From: Neurospora intermedia
Taxonomy: Eukaryota > Ascomycota > Sordariomycetes > Sordariales > Sordariaceae
DNA: 64,000 nt
Reading direction: 5' to 3'
Assembly (NCBI GenBank): GCA_037102815.1
Contig: BTPP01000006.1
Coordinates: forward strand, 1,674,001-1,738,000
The position numbers were made by a program, and so were the translations under genes. The notes under the pieces are model-generated. The model was not told where the DNA came from and did no database searches. It was given only the letters and a program-made list of their open reading frames with translations. This document shows, piece after piece, positions 13,408 through 26,635 of the stretch; position 1 is the first letter of the stretch; every line of letters starts with the position of its first letter.

Positions 13408-16400
13408 GTTGATGGTGTTGGTTTGGGGGTGGTGTTGGGTTTGTGGTGGTAGTATAAGTTTGTGGATGAGGTTTAGAAGAACAACCAAGTGCAAGTTGGG
13501 AGAAGGGGAAACCGCCCTCTTATACACGAGGAAGACGGGGAGCGGCCTCCCATCAACGTGGCTCGGCCAATTGACCGCCTCAACAACCGCTTGGACGCAG
13601 CAAGGGAAGGCATCGCCCATCAGGGTTCTCTCCTCGTGGGGTATGACAGAAGGGGAAGACGCCATGATGCGGTCCACGACCTGTCTCCACACTCGACCTG
13701 TTTGGTTCCATCCCACTTTACACTATGTACAACACCACTTTCCGCGGGACAAGGTGCAAAGGTCAGTTTTGATACTTCAAACGCTCGCATTCTATTCTCC
13801 ACAAGCCGATACGAAGCAAAACGGAGCAAACAGCCCCCCTTTTGGACGTAGATAGATCTGGACTGTTGTAATTCGAGGTACTTGGTCTGGCGGATCTTGG
13901 TGAAGAATACGGGCCAACAAGTCCTTTACGCGGTACATACCCTGTCAAGCATTCGGCATCGTGTGTTGGCAAACCAGGGGATGCCTACACTACTTGGCGT
14001 CATCTCTAGCCTCCATCTCATTACTCCCGTTCCAGATTACATGCCTCTAGAAACGGCCTGCGAAACACAGGTGATGATTGAGGGGTGAAAGAATGAAGTG
14101 GAAGAAGTGGGGGAGGAGGCCGCCGCCGGACCCAGCTTGCCCAGCTCGCAAGCTCCAGCTCGTCAGTGCCCCGTGGAGCACATACCAAGATGGAATCATG
14201 GAAAGATGGAGGAAGCTGCGTGGCTTTGTTGTTTCCATCTTCGTAGCACCGCCTCCCTACGCATCGACTTGTTGACCACTGCCCGCCAAGACAGAAGGAA
14301 CCACAACAGAAGGCACGACATGGGGGTCCGCAGGGGAGGCATTGACGAGTCGTCCGCATATCACCGCCCTCACCTGAGGTTTCCCCGTGGAGTCGTTGAC
14401 GTTGAACCCTCGCTGTTGCAGTACTTGGCATGATTACGGCATCCACCGTCGCTTGGCAGCTTGGCATTGGCTCGGCCACTAGAGCGTAAATGAATGGCTC
14501 CACACTATCCACCCAATGATGTCGACGCGAACGAGTCCCCGCTTTGGCATCGCATCATGCCGAGATGTCTCAACTCTCTGCGTGTCTTGTATCATAAATG
14601 ACCACAAACCTCCTGCTTCCATGGATGGCACAGAACCCAAAGACGTCCAACACCCATACAGATTGGTTCCTCTATGGAGGATCGAACTCGGACATCATGC
14701 AAGTTCAAAGACCGATTGGTTACCTACCTCTTCCATACATTTATCGGTTACGTGGACTCTGGACTCTTCCATCGAAAAGCTTGACCAAGCACTCTCTCCC
14801 TCCTCCTCCTCCTCCTCCTCCTCTTTGCCGTCGAATAACCTGATGATTCCTCGCATTGCGTCTACTCTACAAATACGAGCAGTGGTGTAATGAGGACTTG
14901 AAACGCCGAGCATGTCGAAACAAGTCGGTCGGTGGGGATCTCAAGTGAGAGTGATCACTTATATACATGTGGAAGGCAAGTATTGGTGTCAGCTGTTGAT
15001 ATGGCGCTTTTTCATGGACAGACATAGGTATCTGCCGGCCAAGATGACAAGCCAAACCATCATTTGGAGAAGATTCAAGAGAGCAGACCAGATCGGAGTC
15101 ACTTCTCAGCCCGTGGCACTCAGAAGGCAACTCACGAAGCGGATTCAAGTCGAGATCCTGAAAGTTCATCAAATGGGCATGACATTGGACATACTTCCAG
15201 TCATCCGTGAGATGATTATAGTAGAGGAATCTAAGAGGGACTCAACCGAGAACACTGCACATCCGTCTTCGAAAAGTTTTGGCCGGCTGGATGTGGGACT
15301 CGACCCTGGATGTCGTGAATTACTCGGAAGGCCTTCAAATGCATGGCAGATACCTACATCACCGACGTTGACTCCCAGTACCTAGCCAGAGGCAGCCACA
15401 CGGATAAGGGCTCCATCTCAAGCGATCTTGCACTGACGAGATCACCAATGCCGGTGGAAGCCCGCACGTCATCCTCCCATACAGCGCCGCCGATTGACCT
15501 CCAAGAGTGCCTGAAGTTCGTTCTGGGGAGCGCGGGGTTATGTCTTCTGGGAAAAGGTTCTGCAGCTGCACAAGATATCTCTAGTCAGCAACTTTGGCGT
15601 TCGGGCTGCGGTAAGGCAGAGATGGGAATCTGGATCCCCCCCTACGCCTTCGTGTCATCGAAAACTTATGCTGACGCTGGCTTGAGGAATCACTCAGGAT
15701 CTCACTTACCGATCTTGACCATCAGCTATGCCAGGTGAACGGTTCCCCCTCTGATAGCCTGCTTCGTTCCAAATCATACGCTTGTTTCCCAGGACCGATG
15801 GATCGCTGATTGAACGAAACCATTGCGATGAACTTCTCAGCACGCAAAGAGATACCATATTGCCCCCCTTCGCCTTCCAGTTAGATCCCTCTTCTGGACG
15901 ATGCCCATGCTCTCCAGATCTTCACTTCTCGAAAATCATCCTCCCCATCCCCCACATCCTCCTCATCCCCCCCAAAGTCCTCAATGGTCATATCCTCCGC
16001 AAGCTCCTCAGCGAGGTCCAGCTCCTCCCCTCTTCCTCACCTCCACATCACCTTCATGTTCTCCTCCGCGATAGGCACCACCTCTACCCCTTTCAACCGC
16101 GCTCACCTCGCTTTCACCTGGTAGTCTCTCTGGGTTACGAAGCGCGTCAAAGATGACTATGCCGATAAACAACACGGCGTAGACGAGCTCGTACAACGTT
16201 TCCAGGCACGCAATCATGTTGATGGCTTTGACGAGTTTTTTTTTCCTCGAGGTCTTGACTGATGCTTTGATATTGCGTTGCGCGGTGCTGGAATACTTTT
16301 CGTCGGAGACGGAATACGTTAGTGAAAATCCTTGAGAGCTAGGGAGAGAGGGGGTATATGTTTGAGGGCGAGTGGAAGGCGTACTTCTACCAGGTATGAG

Positions 16401-18995
16401 ATAGTTGAAGAATCGTGGGGTTTTGGCTGGGAGTTGAGTTCGTTGTATTTGAAGTGGGAGGGGTTGCTTTACAGAAAGGAGTCCGAAGTCAAAACGATGG
16501 AGGGGTTGAAGAAGAGGAGGTTAAAATTACGGTATTTTGGTATGATGGTTATGAGCAAAGTGCAGCATTACACTGGACTAATGAATTTGAGCACGAGGTG
16601 AGTTTGTCATTTGATATTTAACGTGCCCCTCGACAATTACCTTTTTCCTTCCTTTTCTCTTTGCAAGTTTGCTTGCTTTCACATATGCCTTGTAAATATT
16701 CTCAATTTGATGGTCCTACTCTACAGATGCTCAGCCGCTGTGGAAAGGAAAAGGCTCCTTTGGAATTTCTCACTACGAGACAGATAATACCAAACGATAA
16801 CATACATCTAATATGTATCTTTGATTGCCTGCCAGCATGTGAGTCCTTACCGTCGTCCTTTTATGTCAAATACTTTCGCCTTTTTCACCTCATAGCTAGA
16901 TCTCGAAGGTTGACCAGTTTTGTTACTGACCACACCCTCAATTCATCGCCATCTTTATTTTCAGCTTCACGGCTTCAGTCAATATCAACCGACAACATAC
17001 CCTATCGGACTCGTTCAGAACGTTCAATTTCTCATACCTCAGGGGCAGGCATTAGCAGCTCCCTTCATGGCCGGGGTATTTTCACGGACATTATAATTCG
17101 TGCCTCGACTCGAAAATCGAGGGAATCCGGAACAAAGATCTTGAAAGACTCCCTCAAAGCACGTGGCAAAGGTCAACGGGCGCCATGCCAAGACGGGACT
17201 TGCGGTTTACACAACGGCGATCGACAGGACCGGAAGAATGCACGCTTACGAGTGTGCACTAGTAACTGTCCTTTGTTGGGTTATGGGCTTTATCGGTGTC
17301 GTGAAATTGGCACAGCCGCACAGGGGTTGGACTCCAGTCGGGACCGGACTTGGGCAGATCACTAGGTAAGAACTACCTAAGTCGGATGTGGAACACGATA
17401 CATTTCTTTAGTGCGAGAAGTTTCGATGTTCCATGCCGAGTTCAAGCTGCCTATTCCTGGTAAATCGGAATATCGTAAACAATATGTGTGAAGATACTAT
17501 TTCCACATCCTGGTGTTAATCTCCCGTCAGCTTGCCCGTCAACATTCTTGGCGCACTTTATTGGGCTTTCCACCCTGTCAATCCACGTTTGTCTCTGATA
17601 TTCGAAAAAGCCACCGAGTAAGCCGTAGCTGGGTGGAAACCTTGCACTTCACTCGGAGGCTTACACCGCAAATCATTATCGGAGATTCTTGCCAGCGTGT
17701 CAATTTTTGCCCTGTTCCCAATTGCCCACATACATACACCGTCCACCATCGTGATCATGGCATTGACCAATACCAATGCCTCCCGTCGGGTCCAGTCTCT
17801 CTTCTTCAAAGATACAAAAACCGGACCATCCCGCTCACATAAAGAGTGAGAATCCACCGCCTCCTGTGTTAGTCACCTCACCACACTTCGACTTGTCAAA
17901 GCCATCCATCGCTCGGTCTCGTGCCCCATTTCTTTCTTTCTTTCCTTCCTTCCTTTGGTCCCGCCCCCAAGCCAACCAAATTCCTTTGAACTTCACGTCT
18001 TGCTGCCCAATACATACCCTTTTTGGCACTAGCGTGCTAGCGCCAGTTGGCTTTGCAGTTGCACTGACTTCCTCCACTGATTCTGCACTGGCTTTTCGGC
18101 ATTGGCACATCGATTGAAACCAACAACGTACAAGTACTAGGGGTGGTGTCATCCCATGTGGTTTGCATATACGCTGCGCTAAGTATTTGACCTAGCAAAA
18201 CGAAGGGGAACGTGTATTAGCGTTGTCGGTGCACCGTGGTGTATGTCTGTCGGTGTCGGTCAGCATTGAACAAAAAAGGACCTTGAAACGGTGAAAAAGC
18301 TTGGAGTGCCGGCAGAGGGACGTGAAAGAATCCTTTTTTTCTTCTTCTTCTTCTTCTTCTTATTCATTCTACCTACCATCGAGGTCTGAATCGTACCTGC
18401 TTTCTATATCCTGCAAACCTCATCCGTTATTTGCGTGTTGATCTCTACTGTCGTTTTCAAGGTGTGAAATAACGAGAGGTTCCTGCCTACACGTGAGTGC
18501 TTTCCAGATTGAGGTAGTAGTCGCGTTGGCGGCTGCGATGACGTCGGTCGCTCTGGATGATGGACTCGAGCTAACCGATGAACCAGATACTCACGAACCT
18601 CAAGCAACAAACGAATGCATTCTTACATTAACTGATTCTTCACTATTCGAGTCCAACCTTCAACACGCACCGCGAGCCTCTCAAACCTCACAGCCCACTC
18701 ATTGTACACTACCTGCCTCTAGAAATACATCTACCTACCTAAAACCAGCAAACGTCAGCCATCGGCAGTCATAAACAAGTCCTTCAACAGCGACACTCTC
18801 ACCCACCCACATCCTCCTCTCAGCTAAGGTACCTAAGGTACCTCTCACCTAGAGGTAAACACCTACATACCTCCTACCTCCGTTCTACCAACCTACCCAC
18901 CTGAACCCCCAATCCTCACTCCCAAAACTCACCGATTCTTCAAAACCCACCGAGCAACCTCTCCACCAAACGACAATCTGGGATCCACACACACA
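13408..18995. other. long intergenic region with microsatellites
   Basis: About 5.6 kb without a gene I can support. The left part is the promoter side of the lectin gene. Simple repeats are visible: (CCT)n near 14799-14823, CTTT/CTTCC runs near 17933-17957 and (CTT)n near 18338-18361. Frames of up to 234 codons occur at 14.0-14.5 and 16.6-17.4 kb, but their composition is not coding-like. Most of 18780-18990 is C-rich leader-like sequence before the small membrane protein, with GGTACC/CCTAGAGGT words at 18830-18860. Confidence 0.4.
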
Positions 18996-19217
18996 ATGAG
19001 AGTCCAGATCCCTACACCCGGCTACACCGCCTACATGAAACTCCCGGCCGTTCCAGCCAACATCCAAGCCGCCCTAGCCGGGGATGAGAACCAGCGGCTG
19101 AATCTCATCTGGATCGGACTAGTAGCGGTAGAGATCCTGATGGTTGTTAGTGTTGTGGTGCATGCCATTGTCCGGTCGATGTATCCGAAAAAGAAACAGA
19201 GGTTGGGTTCGTGGTAG
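18996..19217 (+). CDS. small single-pass membrane protein
   Basis: A 73-residue protein with no introns. The N-terminal ~36 residues are soluble (MRVQIPTPGYTAYMKLPAV, then an Asn/Gln/Glu-rich stretch). A strongly hydrophobic segment follows at about residues 37-60 (LIWIGLVAVEILMVVSVVV). The tail is basic (YPKKKQRLGSW). This pattern suggests a tail-anchored or small ER/mitochondrial membrane protein. The ATG sits in an A-rich context (ACACACAATGAG) after a long C-rich leader that would suit a 5' untranslated region. I do not recognise the family. A minus-strand frame overlaps but lacks the clean organisation. Confidence 0.6.
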   Translation: MRVQIPTPGYTAYMKLPAVPANIQAALAGDENQRLNLIWIGLVAVEILMVVSVVVHAIVRSMYPKKKQRLGSW

Positions 19218-19687
19218 AGCAATGGGAAGGAACGGAATGGAAGCAGACAGGAATGAGCGGGCCAACTTCGATTTGACGACACGGACTGGTGCCCGAGACC
19301 GAGAGGATCTTTGTCCGGCTGTCGAGGGCAGTGTACGTTGGGCGATGGAGATTTTTTTCATGATTGATGAGTTATAATGGACTGCCTGGCATGGATGGGG
19401 AATTGGTAAGCATTGAAATACAAAAAAGTATGGCAGACAGTTGGTTGAAATCGATGGCAAAGGGAAGGAGTATCAGGGTGGTTGCATTTAAAAGGTGGGC
19501 GACAGAACTAGCACATCGCGATATAATACCACAACTCTCAATGAGCCAAATTCTCTCCTCCCGAGCCATACCATAAGGTGCACCTCACACTCAGTGCTCC
19601 CTGTATCGTGTTCAAGCACAGCCTAGCATCCATTGCTTCTCATTGCCAATTATTTTGGCCCATCCAATTGGGCACAAAGGCCGGCAC

Positions 19688-20787
19688 TCAACACTTAATA
19701 TTCGCTTCAACCGTATAGCACCTTGAAAAGTCTGGAATGATTGTAATCAAGCTATTGATGTCGTTCAAAGAATGTAGTGTAACTCGATTGAGGGCTGCCA
19801 TAGCACGGTCGTTGAAGGCGGCATCAACCAGACAGTACAGGGGCTTGTGATCGGAACCATTGAAGATCCAGTTGATGAACTTGTCGGCTGTGAAGCCGTA
19901 GGGAAGCAGAGGCAGGAAGATGACGGGAGCGCTTTGAGAGGCACTGGCCGGGTTAGTTTCCATGATATTAGTGAAAGCGATGATGATCAAGAGGGTGTAA
20001 CATGGCAAGCAATGAGGTGGGAAGAGGAGAACATAAAGGTTGAAGATACGGCCTATGGCGCGCTCATTCTGAGCGAGAATATTCCAAGCGACGAGGATAT
20101 TGAAGACAGCCGCGCGCTCTGGTATCTTGACGTGACCATTGACAACAACCGTGGTACCGGTAACCCGGTCACCAGTCTGAACATAGTCAAGGCCTTCCCA
20201 GAAGGCCTGAGACCAAGCAGCGTCGTGAGCAGCCCTGTTCCTGAAATCACCAATCCTTACTTTCCTGAGGAAAGCTGCCCACATGGGAGAGCTAGGGTTT
20301 CCAAACATGTCATTTGACTTCCCCAGGGCAATGGTCGTACCACGCTGGATTCTCTCAAGCACACCAGCCAAGCCGTATAATGGTACGATATTGTAAGCGA
20401 GAATATTTTTGCCGATAAAGTATTGCATAAGCCCTTCAATAGCCACGAACGGGGTCTGACTTTGGTTTGGGCCACCGAGGAGTTTGACCTGGATCTGATG
20501 GCGACAAGAGTGTCCTTGCAGGATGGTCACCCTAAGGTTGATGTTTCAGTGCCGGATTCAGCATCGGTGGCAGCGGTACCAATTGTGATGGTGGCAAGCT
20601 TGGACATGGCCATATCAACAACGTTCTGTTGACCGCTCACCGCTGGCATCTGTTGACCGTCCATCTCGGACAAACCCTCCAGCACAGTCAGTGACAGGTG
20701 GTCCTGGAAAGTGGAATCGTTGATGTGCATGGTGGCAGCCAGAGCTCCAGCGATGGACGCCACTAGGGCGAGGGCAAAGGAACGCAT
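19688..20787 (-). CDS. candidate secreted protein, unknown function
   Basis: A two-exon model gives 317 residues. Exon 1 (20641-20787) starts MRSFALALVASIAGALAA, a textbook signal peptide, followed by about 30 polar residues. Exon 2 (19688-20494) adds 268 residues, including IPERAAVFNILVAWNILAQ, a hydrophobic stretch around YTLLIIIAFTNI, and a C-terminus ending in ..ANIKC. The intron proposed between them (20495-20640, 146 bp) has a GTGAGC donor and a CATCAG acceptor and restores the frame. Without it, exon 1 runs into a stop at 20527. The intron is my inference. An unremoved intron may also lie in exon 2, where the hydrophobic stretch looks out of place for a secreted protein. I do not recognise the family. 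It could also be a decayed gene. Confidence 0.45.
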
Positions 20788-22704
20788 GGCTGCCAAATCG
20801 AGCTGAGAGTCAGGCAAGTTGCGGGAAATGAGAAGCCAAATCGTGGACCATGGATGGCAGTAATCAGCCGACATCTTTCACTTAGATGTATCGCACTTAT
20901 AATCTTCCATGGTCAGCCATTCTGCTATGAACTTTCCATCCTCAGATTACCGCCAGAGCTTCTGGATAACAATCCTCCTGTAGGCTGGATCAGGGATGTG
21001 CCGAGAAATGACTGTTTAGACACCCCACGCCAAATCATCCTTCTGTTTCTTTCCGTTTTTTTTTCTTTCAGGGTAAAATTGCCGAGCTCGAAACGCTATA
21101 CGCCGCTGGCATCTCCTTCTGAAAAGGGCCATCCTCCAGATGTTACGTCGATCATGTGCCAGTGCTGTGTAGCTCCATAGCTGAGTTCTCGGGAGGCTTG
21201 AATGACAGCCTTGAGAATTATTGCCAATCGGAATGGGACAATGGGACGGCCCGGGACATTGCCGATCCCGAAGACCCTGATGGCCGAAGAAAGGGGATCA
21301 ATGTGTGCCCTCAGTTCTCACTAACTCCTGAAGAAGGATTTAGATCACTCCTCCACAGTGTTTGTGATTTGAGATTGGCACAAAGTAGTACTGAGACAAC
21401 TTCGCGCCAAAGTTGTTGTGTGGGCCAAAGCCTAGCATTGACACTTCGAGGCTTGAAGACTATAACCCTGATGATTCCTGACTCATCGCGGAGTACTTGT
21501 GTAGTTTAACGCAGCCCATTAGGGCTGGTCGTCGTTGATGTTCTCTTTTGGAGGAATGTTTTGGTCGTGGGAAGGTAAGAGTGTGTCGGTTTTGCTTCTC
21601 TGCCGAAGGTTGAATCCCTATCACACCTATGATTCGCGTTGAAAGACATCTGCATAAAATGTTGTGAAGGGGTACCTTGCGTCCTGGAAGACCATTAGGT
21701 ACGTGAACTGTGGTAACGCGGGGGTATTCAATGCGCTGGGTAGTGTAATGTCCATGGGAATGTGCAAGGCTTGAGGCACGGCGCGACCCTAGAAGGAAAC
21801 CGCATTCTTTCGTCTTGATACGAGTCGTGAGAATTTAGGAGAAATTCCAAAACAGGAACTCGCGATCTGGCTGGCTCAGTGTTGTAGATGGCTGATCCAA
21901 CCATGAGGTTTATTGTTGTTTTGGTCGCTAGGTTCGAGACCTCCGCGGAATAGCGCCGAGATAAGCAGGACAAAGGAAGGAGGAACTATGAGACTTCAGT
22001 GTTAGAAGCCTCTGATCACAAAAGAGGGTAAGCTTAGCTTGTGTAACTGGTGAAGCTTTGTGTAGTGTCCGCGAGTCCTGCTGCGTACCCAATTGCGTCA
22101 GGCTGCGTGCCCTCGATGTGACCGCCGGTCTCATTGGAAGGTCGGCCTATTTTGTGCGAATTGTCGAGACAGCATTTCATGAGGCTTTCTGAAGTCATAG
22201 TGGATTGTCGTTAACGCCGTCTTTGTTGCCGTTGCCGTTGCGGTGGTCATCGCTGTTTAGAACTCCGAGACTCGCGGCGTTGTCTAGTAGTTAGGTAAGC
22301 TTCAAGGACATGATTGATACATACCAAAATAGAACTCCCAAGCGATTTCCAGCTCTAGGTCGCTTTCGGTCAGGACATCCCCGGGAGGGGGCTCGCTCGA
22401 TTGGTGAGATGTCGACGACGGGAAGTGCGCGGGAGGACGAAAGTGGGGAAGTTGTGACACGGCAGCGTCATGCACGGAACCGGGCGGCAGGCGTCCCGTC
22501 TTTCTCCTCACTCACTGCATGCCGTTCGTGTGGAAGCTCAAAGGACGGGCGGCAGGTCTTACACTACTTAGCTTCCTCAGCGAAAGTAGCGATGAAGGCG
22601 GGGGAGTAATGCACTAACATCACAGCAGCGGCAGGAAAGACACTTCTGCTGCGGCCCTAACTGCATCGAGTTGACGTCGGTCCGTCCAATGACAACTGCC
22701 AACT
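20788..22704. other. intergenic, nothing recognisable
   Basis: Upstream of the candidate secreted protein gene on the minus strand. Frames here are short and overlap each other; I see no coding signal, RNA gene or repeat of note. Confidence 0.4.
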
Positions 22705-23073
22705 TCAATCGGGACATGGGCCCAAACCTGTCACTTTGTCACTAAGGCTACTATTGCTGGGCAGGAGCTTTTTTCCGGAATCATCTCCATTAATGAAGTC
22801 GAGAGGGGATGAGAGACGGACAATTGGGAAAGTCCAGTTGGAGAGCCGGACTACATTGTAAGTGAAGTCCGAATCAATCAGTTGCTGTTCAGTCATAACT
22901 TCTTGAGGTGAACAATATATGGGTGTACCTTTCTCCAACTGTTCATCCCTCACAATTTCCGCCATTTTGAACGAATTGAAGAGCACCTTGACGGCTGCTG
23001 AGTGCTCCTGCTCTGGACTCAAAATGAGAAAGTCGCATCCATCGATATCGAACGAACGGTTTCAATCGAAGCG
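22705..23073 (-). CDS. candidate coding exon, unknown product
   Basis: An open frame of about 120 codons on the minus strand reads like real protein: NRSFDIDGCDFLILSPEQEH, then AAVKVLFNSFKMAEIVRDEQ, then YNVVRLSNWTFPIVRLSS, ending at a TGA at 22705. Amino-acid balance is normal and not low-complexity, unlike most frames nearby. It has no good ATG at its beginning because a stop lies just upstream, so it would have to be the last exon of a longer gene or a remnant. I see no convincing upstream exon. Confidence 0.3.
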
Positions 23074-24433
23074 GATGGCCCGGGGTGCCATGAGGAGGAA
23101 ATGGGGCCACAACGCCCCTGGCTGACCTGTCAGGTGGAGAGATCACAGCCCCCCGCCCCTGGAAGGAGCCCCGCTCGGGACGATAGACGAGGAACAAAAC
23201 ATGCCTGTTATGGATCGGATGGGGTGATGAAGCAATGAGGGTCGCACGTAGGGACAATCTTGGGTTTTGTTGAGTTTGAATGACGGAGAGGTAGTTTCAA
23301 TCTGCAGTTCAATACTGCTTCCAAAACTCTCCTGGTTATCACGGGTGTCGGCCATCCTTTATGTGCTCGAGATCAGGTCGTCTGCCATCCGGCTCATTGA
23401 CCTCATCGGCCCCGGCACTCGACATCATAAGGTTAGACGCTAATCCGCCCGGAATAGCACCGGGGTGGTTTGGGTAGTGGTACCACTGGACGGCAGTGAG
23501 CGAGGTGGGCCGACCTTGTTCGTTTTCGTCCAAGTGTCGAGCCGCCACACGACTTCCCCGGATTGCTTGGCGATACCCTAACCCGCCCTTTCATTGGAGG
23601 GCCGCTGGGGGGTTTTGGAGAACCTAAGAGCCGTTGGAGGTGTAAGTGGACAGCAAGTGGAAGGACCCCGGTACCTCCGGGTCCTAGCAGGTCACCCTAT
23701 GCCATCATGTCATGATAATGTATTCATCACACGATCGTCCAAAAGCGGCCGTCTCCAGACTTCGTACTCGCTCCTTACCTACTCTGCACCACCACCACCT
23801 GCACCACCCACGGCCAGGTGATCTTCTGTCTACCCCGCTGGGCGAGGCAGGAACGAAATGCAGCGGAGACCGACACCAGCCAATCTCGACTCGCTCAGCT
23901 CCTCTTGCTTGAGCGTGCAAACCCCCTCTCGCTCATGACGCAGACCGACGGACTGATCGGTACATCTCGTCCTATCACTTATACGACCTCCACAAGTGTA
24001 ACCATCACTCATATCCCACCCGTGACGGCTACCCTGAAATGTAACTCGCAGCTTGCTTGCCTGTCCTCTGCCCTCTCGTAACCACTGAAACCAGCTCGCC
24101 TTCCGCAACTGCCTGGAGAAGGAAGGACAGTCCTTGGATCATCTCCCGCATTATTGGAACTTCCCCTCCCGTTGTCGTGCTCCGTTGTGTTCCCGCCCTC
24201 CTTTATCTACCTTGTAGCTCCCATCTCGATTCAAATACTTTCCATTCTCCTCTTCTCTTCTCCTTGTCCAACAGACATCACTCTCCAATCTGCATCCATC
24301 TTTGCGAGATCCAATCCTACACTGTTAATCATCCATCCTCATCACCATTCAGCTGTTATATCGTTATACAGCTGTCACACTGCCTAAATACCACTAGTCA
24401 TCTGTAGCCAGATCCATCCAAACCATCACCACC
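23074..24433. other. intergenic and promoter region
   Basis: No gene supported. The last ~400 bases before 24434 are CT-rich (long CTTCTCCTT-type runs near 24230-24270), a common feature of Neurospora promoters and leaders, and fit the upstream region of the next gene. Confidence 0.4.
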
Positions 24434-25164
24434 ATGTCGGGCGAACCACTCACCAAGGTCGACTCCGCCGTCCAAGGTCTCGAAGCCACATCACCTCCAA
24501 AGGAGAGCCACATCCACAAGCACCGACGAGCAAGCTCGAGTGCCAATGGAGTCATGAACATCAACGACCTGGAGGCTCAGGGCACTGACCTCCAGATTGC
24601 CAAGGAGACGCAGATGTTGGGGTGGTAAGTCCTGTCAAGCACTCGGTCCCATAGGCTATGCCCGTGGCCTGACACCTCGATACACTCGAGATACATGGCT
24701 CACACTTGTTTGTCCAATGACAGGAAGGTCAACACCTCGCCTACGTCGATAGACGACAAGGACTACCTTAAGGTGATGCTCACAACACCGCCAGTCAAGA
24801 AGATTGACCTCTACTTCAAGACGGGGCTGCACGTAACAGCACGGAATCTCAAGGGGGTAACCATCAGGGACGCCATGGATGCCATCCACAAGTCGTTCAA
24901 GAAGAGGGTAAGACTTTCTTGACCACCACCACCACCTGTTAACCCGTGTGTTAGCAAGGGAGTTTCCTTTGACTGACTCTTTGATGTGCTTCATAGCCGG
25001 ATGATGAGCTACCCGAACCATACCTCAAGGGCTTTGAGTGGGACAAGGAGGAGTCATGGACATCGCTTTTGGTACACTTGTCGACGAACGCTGGCCCCAA
25101 ACCTGCGGGCGGCTCCTCCAAGAAGAAGAAGAAGGCTGCCGCCGCCGAGGAAGAGGCTGCCTAA
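24434..25164 (+). CDS. conserved-looking fungal protein, possibly DUF6699-like
   Basis: A three-exon model (24434-24624, 24724-24907, 24997-25164) gives 180 residues with all junctions in frame. The introns (99 and 89 bp) have GTAAG donors and ..ACAG/..ATAG acceptors. The N-terminal ~55 residues are charged and probably disordered, with HIHKHRRASSS. The middle is a compact domain, VNTSPTSIDDKDYLKVMLTT, DLYFKTGLHVTARNLKGVTI and GFEWDKEESWTSLLVHLST. The C-terminus is a lysine run followed by alanine and glutamate (SSKKKKKAAAAEEEAA). The ATG follows CACCACC, a good fungal start context. The domain layout reminds me of the fungal DUF6699 proteins, but this is a weak resemblance. Function unknown. 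Confidence 0.72.
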
Positions 25165-26635
25165 GCCCTTCACAGTTTGGTCCAGACCAACATGGTCTGC
25201 ACTGGCTATCCCTGTCTTTGGGTTCATCGTAATGATGGCAACGACAGGATCATAATTTGTAGCATATAATTATCCCTAATGGCAGACTGGGGGTGATCCT
25301 CCATGTCGTCAGCGTCTCTATTTCTTTTGGTGCCCTTCTGGCGTAAGGAAACAGCTGGCTGGGTCAACAACCGCAGCGGACACAGGACAATAAGTAGTGT
25401 CGGACATGCTTTTGACAATGCACATTACTTCCAGCCGTGTTGAATCGACTGCTCTTGTGTCATCGTGATCAGGAACTTGAACGCCATTGTGCCTTGCATT
25501 ACTGTCCATCTATGACGTTAACGTACAATATCCCCAGATCTCGCGCCAATAATACCCGAATCTCATGTTTGAGACGTGCCCCATGACCAAGGGGTGATCA
25601 AAGTGGATGAAATATGGCGACTGATGGATGGATCATCCGTTCCACAAACGTGGTTTGTATCGAGGGATCGGGTGGTAGAAGAACAGAGACGTCGATTCGG
25701 AAAAGGGTATATCGGATGGGCTCCGAAAACCTAAATTTTTGGAATGCATAGTTGCCGAAGGTCTCCGGCGACCAGGTACATGCTTTCTGACTGCCGCAAT
25801 ACTTACTCAACTGACAAAGTGCGTTTCTGCACCTTTAGATTCTAGCTTTCGTGAGTTTATACCGGATGAGCTTGCTGGGTCCTTCACAAAAGTCCCATGT
25901 TGTCTCCCATGGAGCGTTCGACGGTCCGGGGGTTATTTAACCCGCCCGTCCAGGTCCTCGAAAGTCGGATTGCTGAGGTAGATGAAACGTCTATGTTGTC
26001 GTTTTATTATTCATAGTCATGAGCTTAGTGTGTCGTAGGCTCCGCCGCAAAGTCTTTCCCCCGGATCTGTCGTCAGAAGAGAAAAAAAAGGAAAAGAGTC
26101 TCCGACGTGGAACAAGCCGAGGAAAGACAGAGCTAGCCAAAATCGATTCTGGGGAAGCGGGGTCGATGCAGAGTTTAGTGCAAGATATGGTGGAGCTCGG
26201 GAAACCAGTGGGGACGAGCATGTTGTGGAGAAAGGTCTTTCCCCCCGGGTTTACGATCTCCACTCGGACGGCGCAATTGGTGACCGCATATCTTCGGCTA
26301 CTGGCGGTCTTGTACCGCGGTCTTGGACGGGCGGAATTTAAGAACTTGGAGAACGATTGCATCGAGGCACAAGCACGACACCAAAGAATGACGAAGAATG
26401 AAAGAAGCAATGTGACCTCGGCAACAGACAAGATGGATGGGTTATCTGGGCTTTGGTTTGCTTTACGGAAAGAGATAACTTTTCTCTCAAGCCCTTCGTC
26501 TTTTGCTCTGCCCTTGACCTGATTTTCCACCTCCGGGTAGATCGCGGATTGAACTCACAACAACATTCCAGTTTCTCGAGCCATCGATACTTACACTAGA
26601 GGTACACTCAAGCTGGATTAGAAGCAACCGTGAAA
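25165..26635. other. intergenic; overlapping frames at 25991-26530
   Basis: Two frames of about 170-180 codons overlap on opposite strands at 25991-26530. Neither shows a recognisable domain, and both are rich in Arg/Ser/Lys, as expected from shadow frames. The last ~100 bases are the leader of the dioxygenase gene. Confidence 0.4.

Noticed and set aside
16661-17365. A 234-codon plus-strand frame
   Set aside because: Unbalanced composition, no start context and no domain; the first part is AT-rich intergenic-like DNA. A shorter frame overlaps it in another phase.
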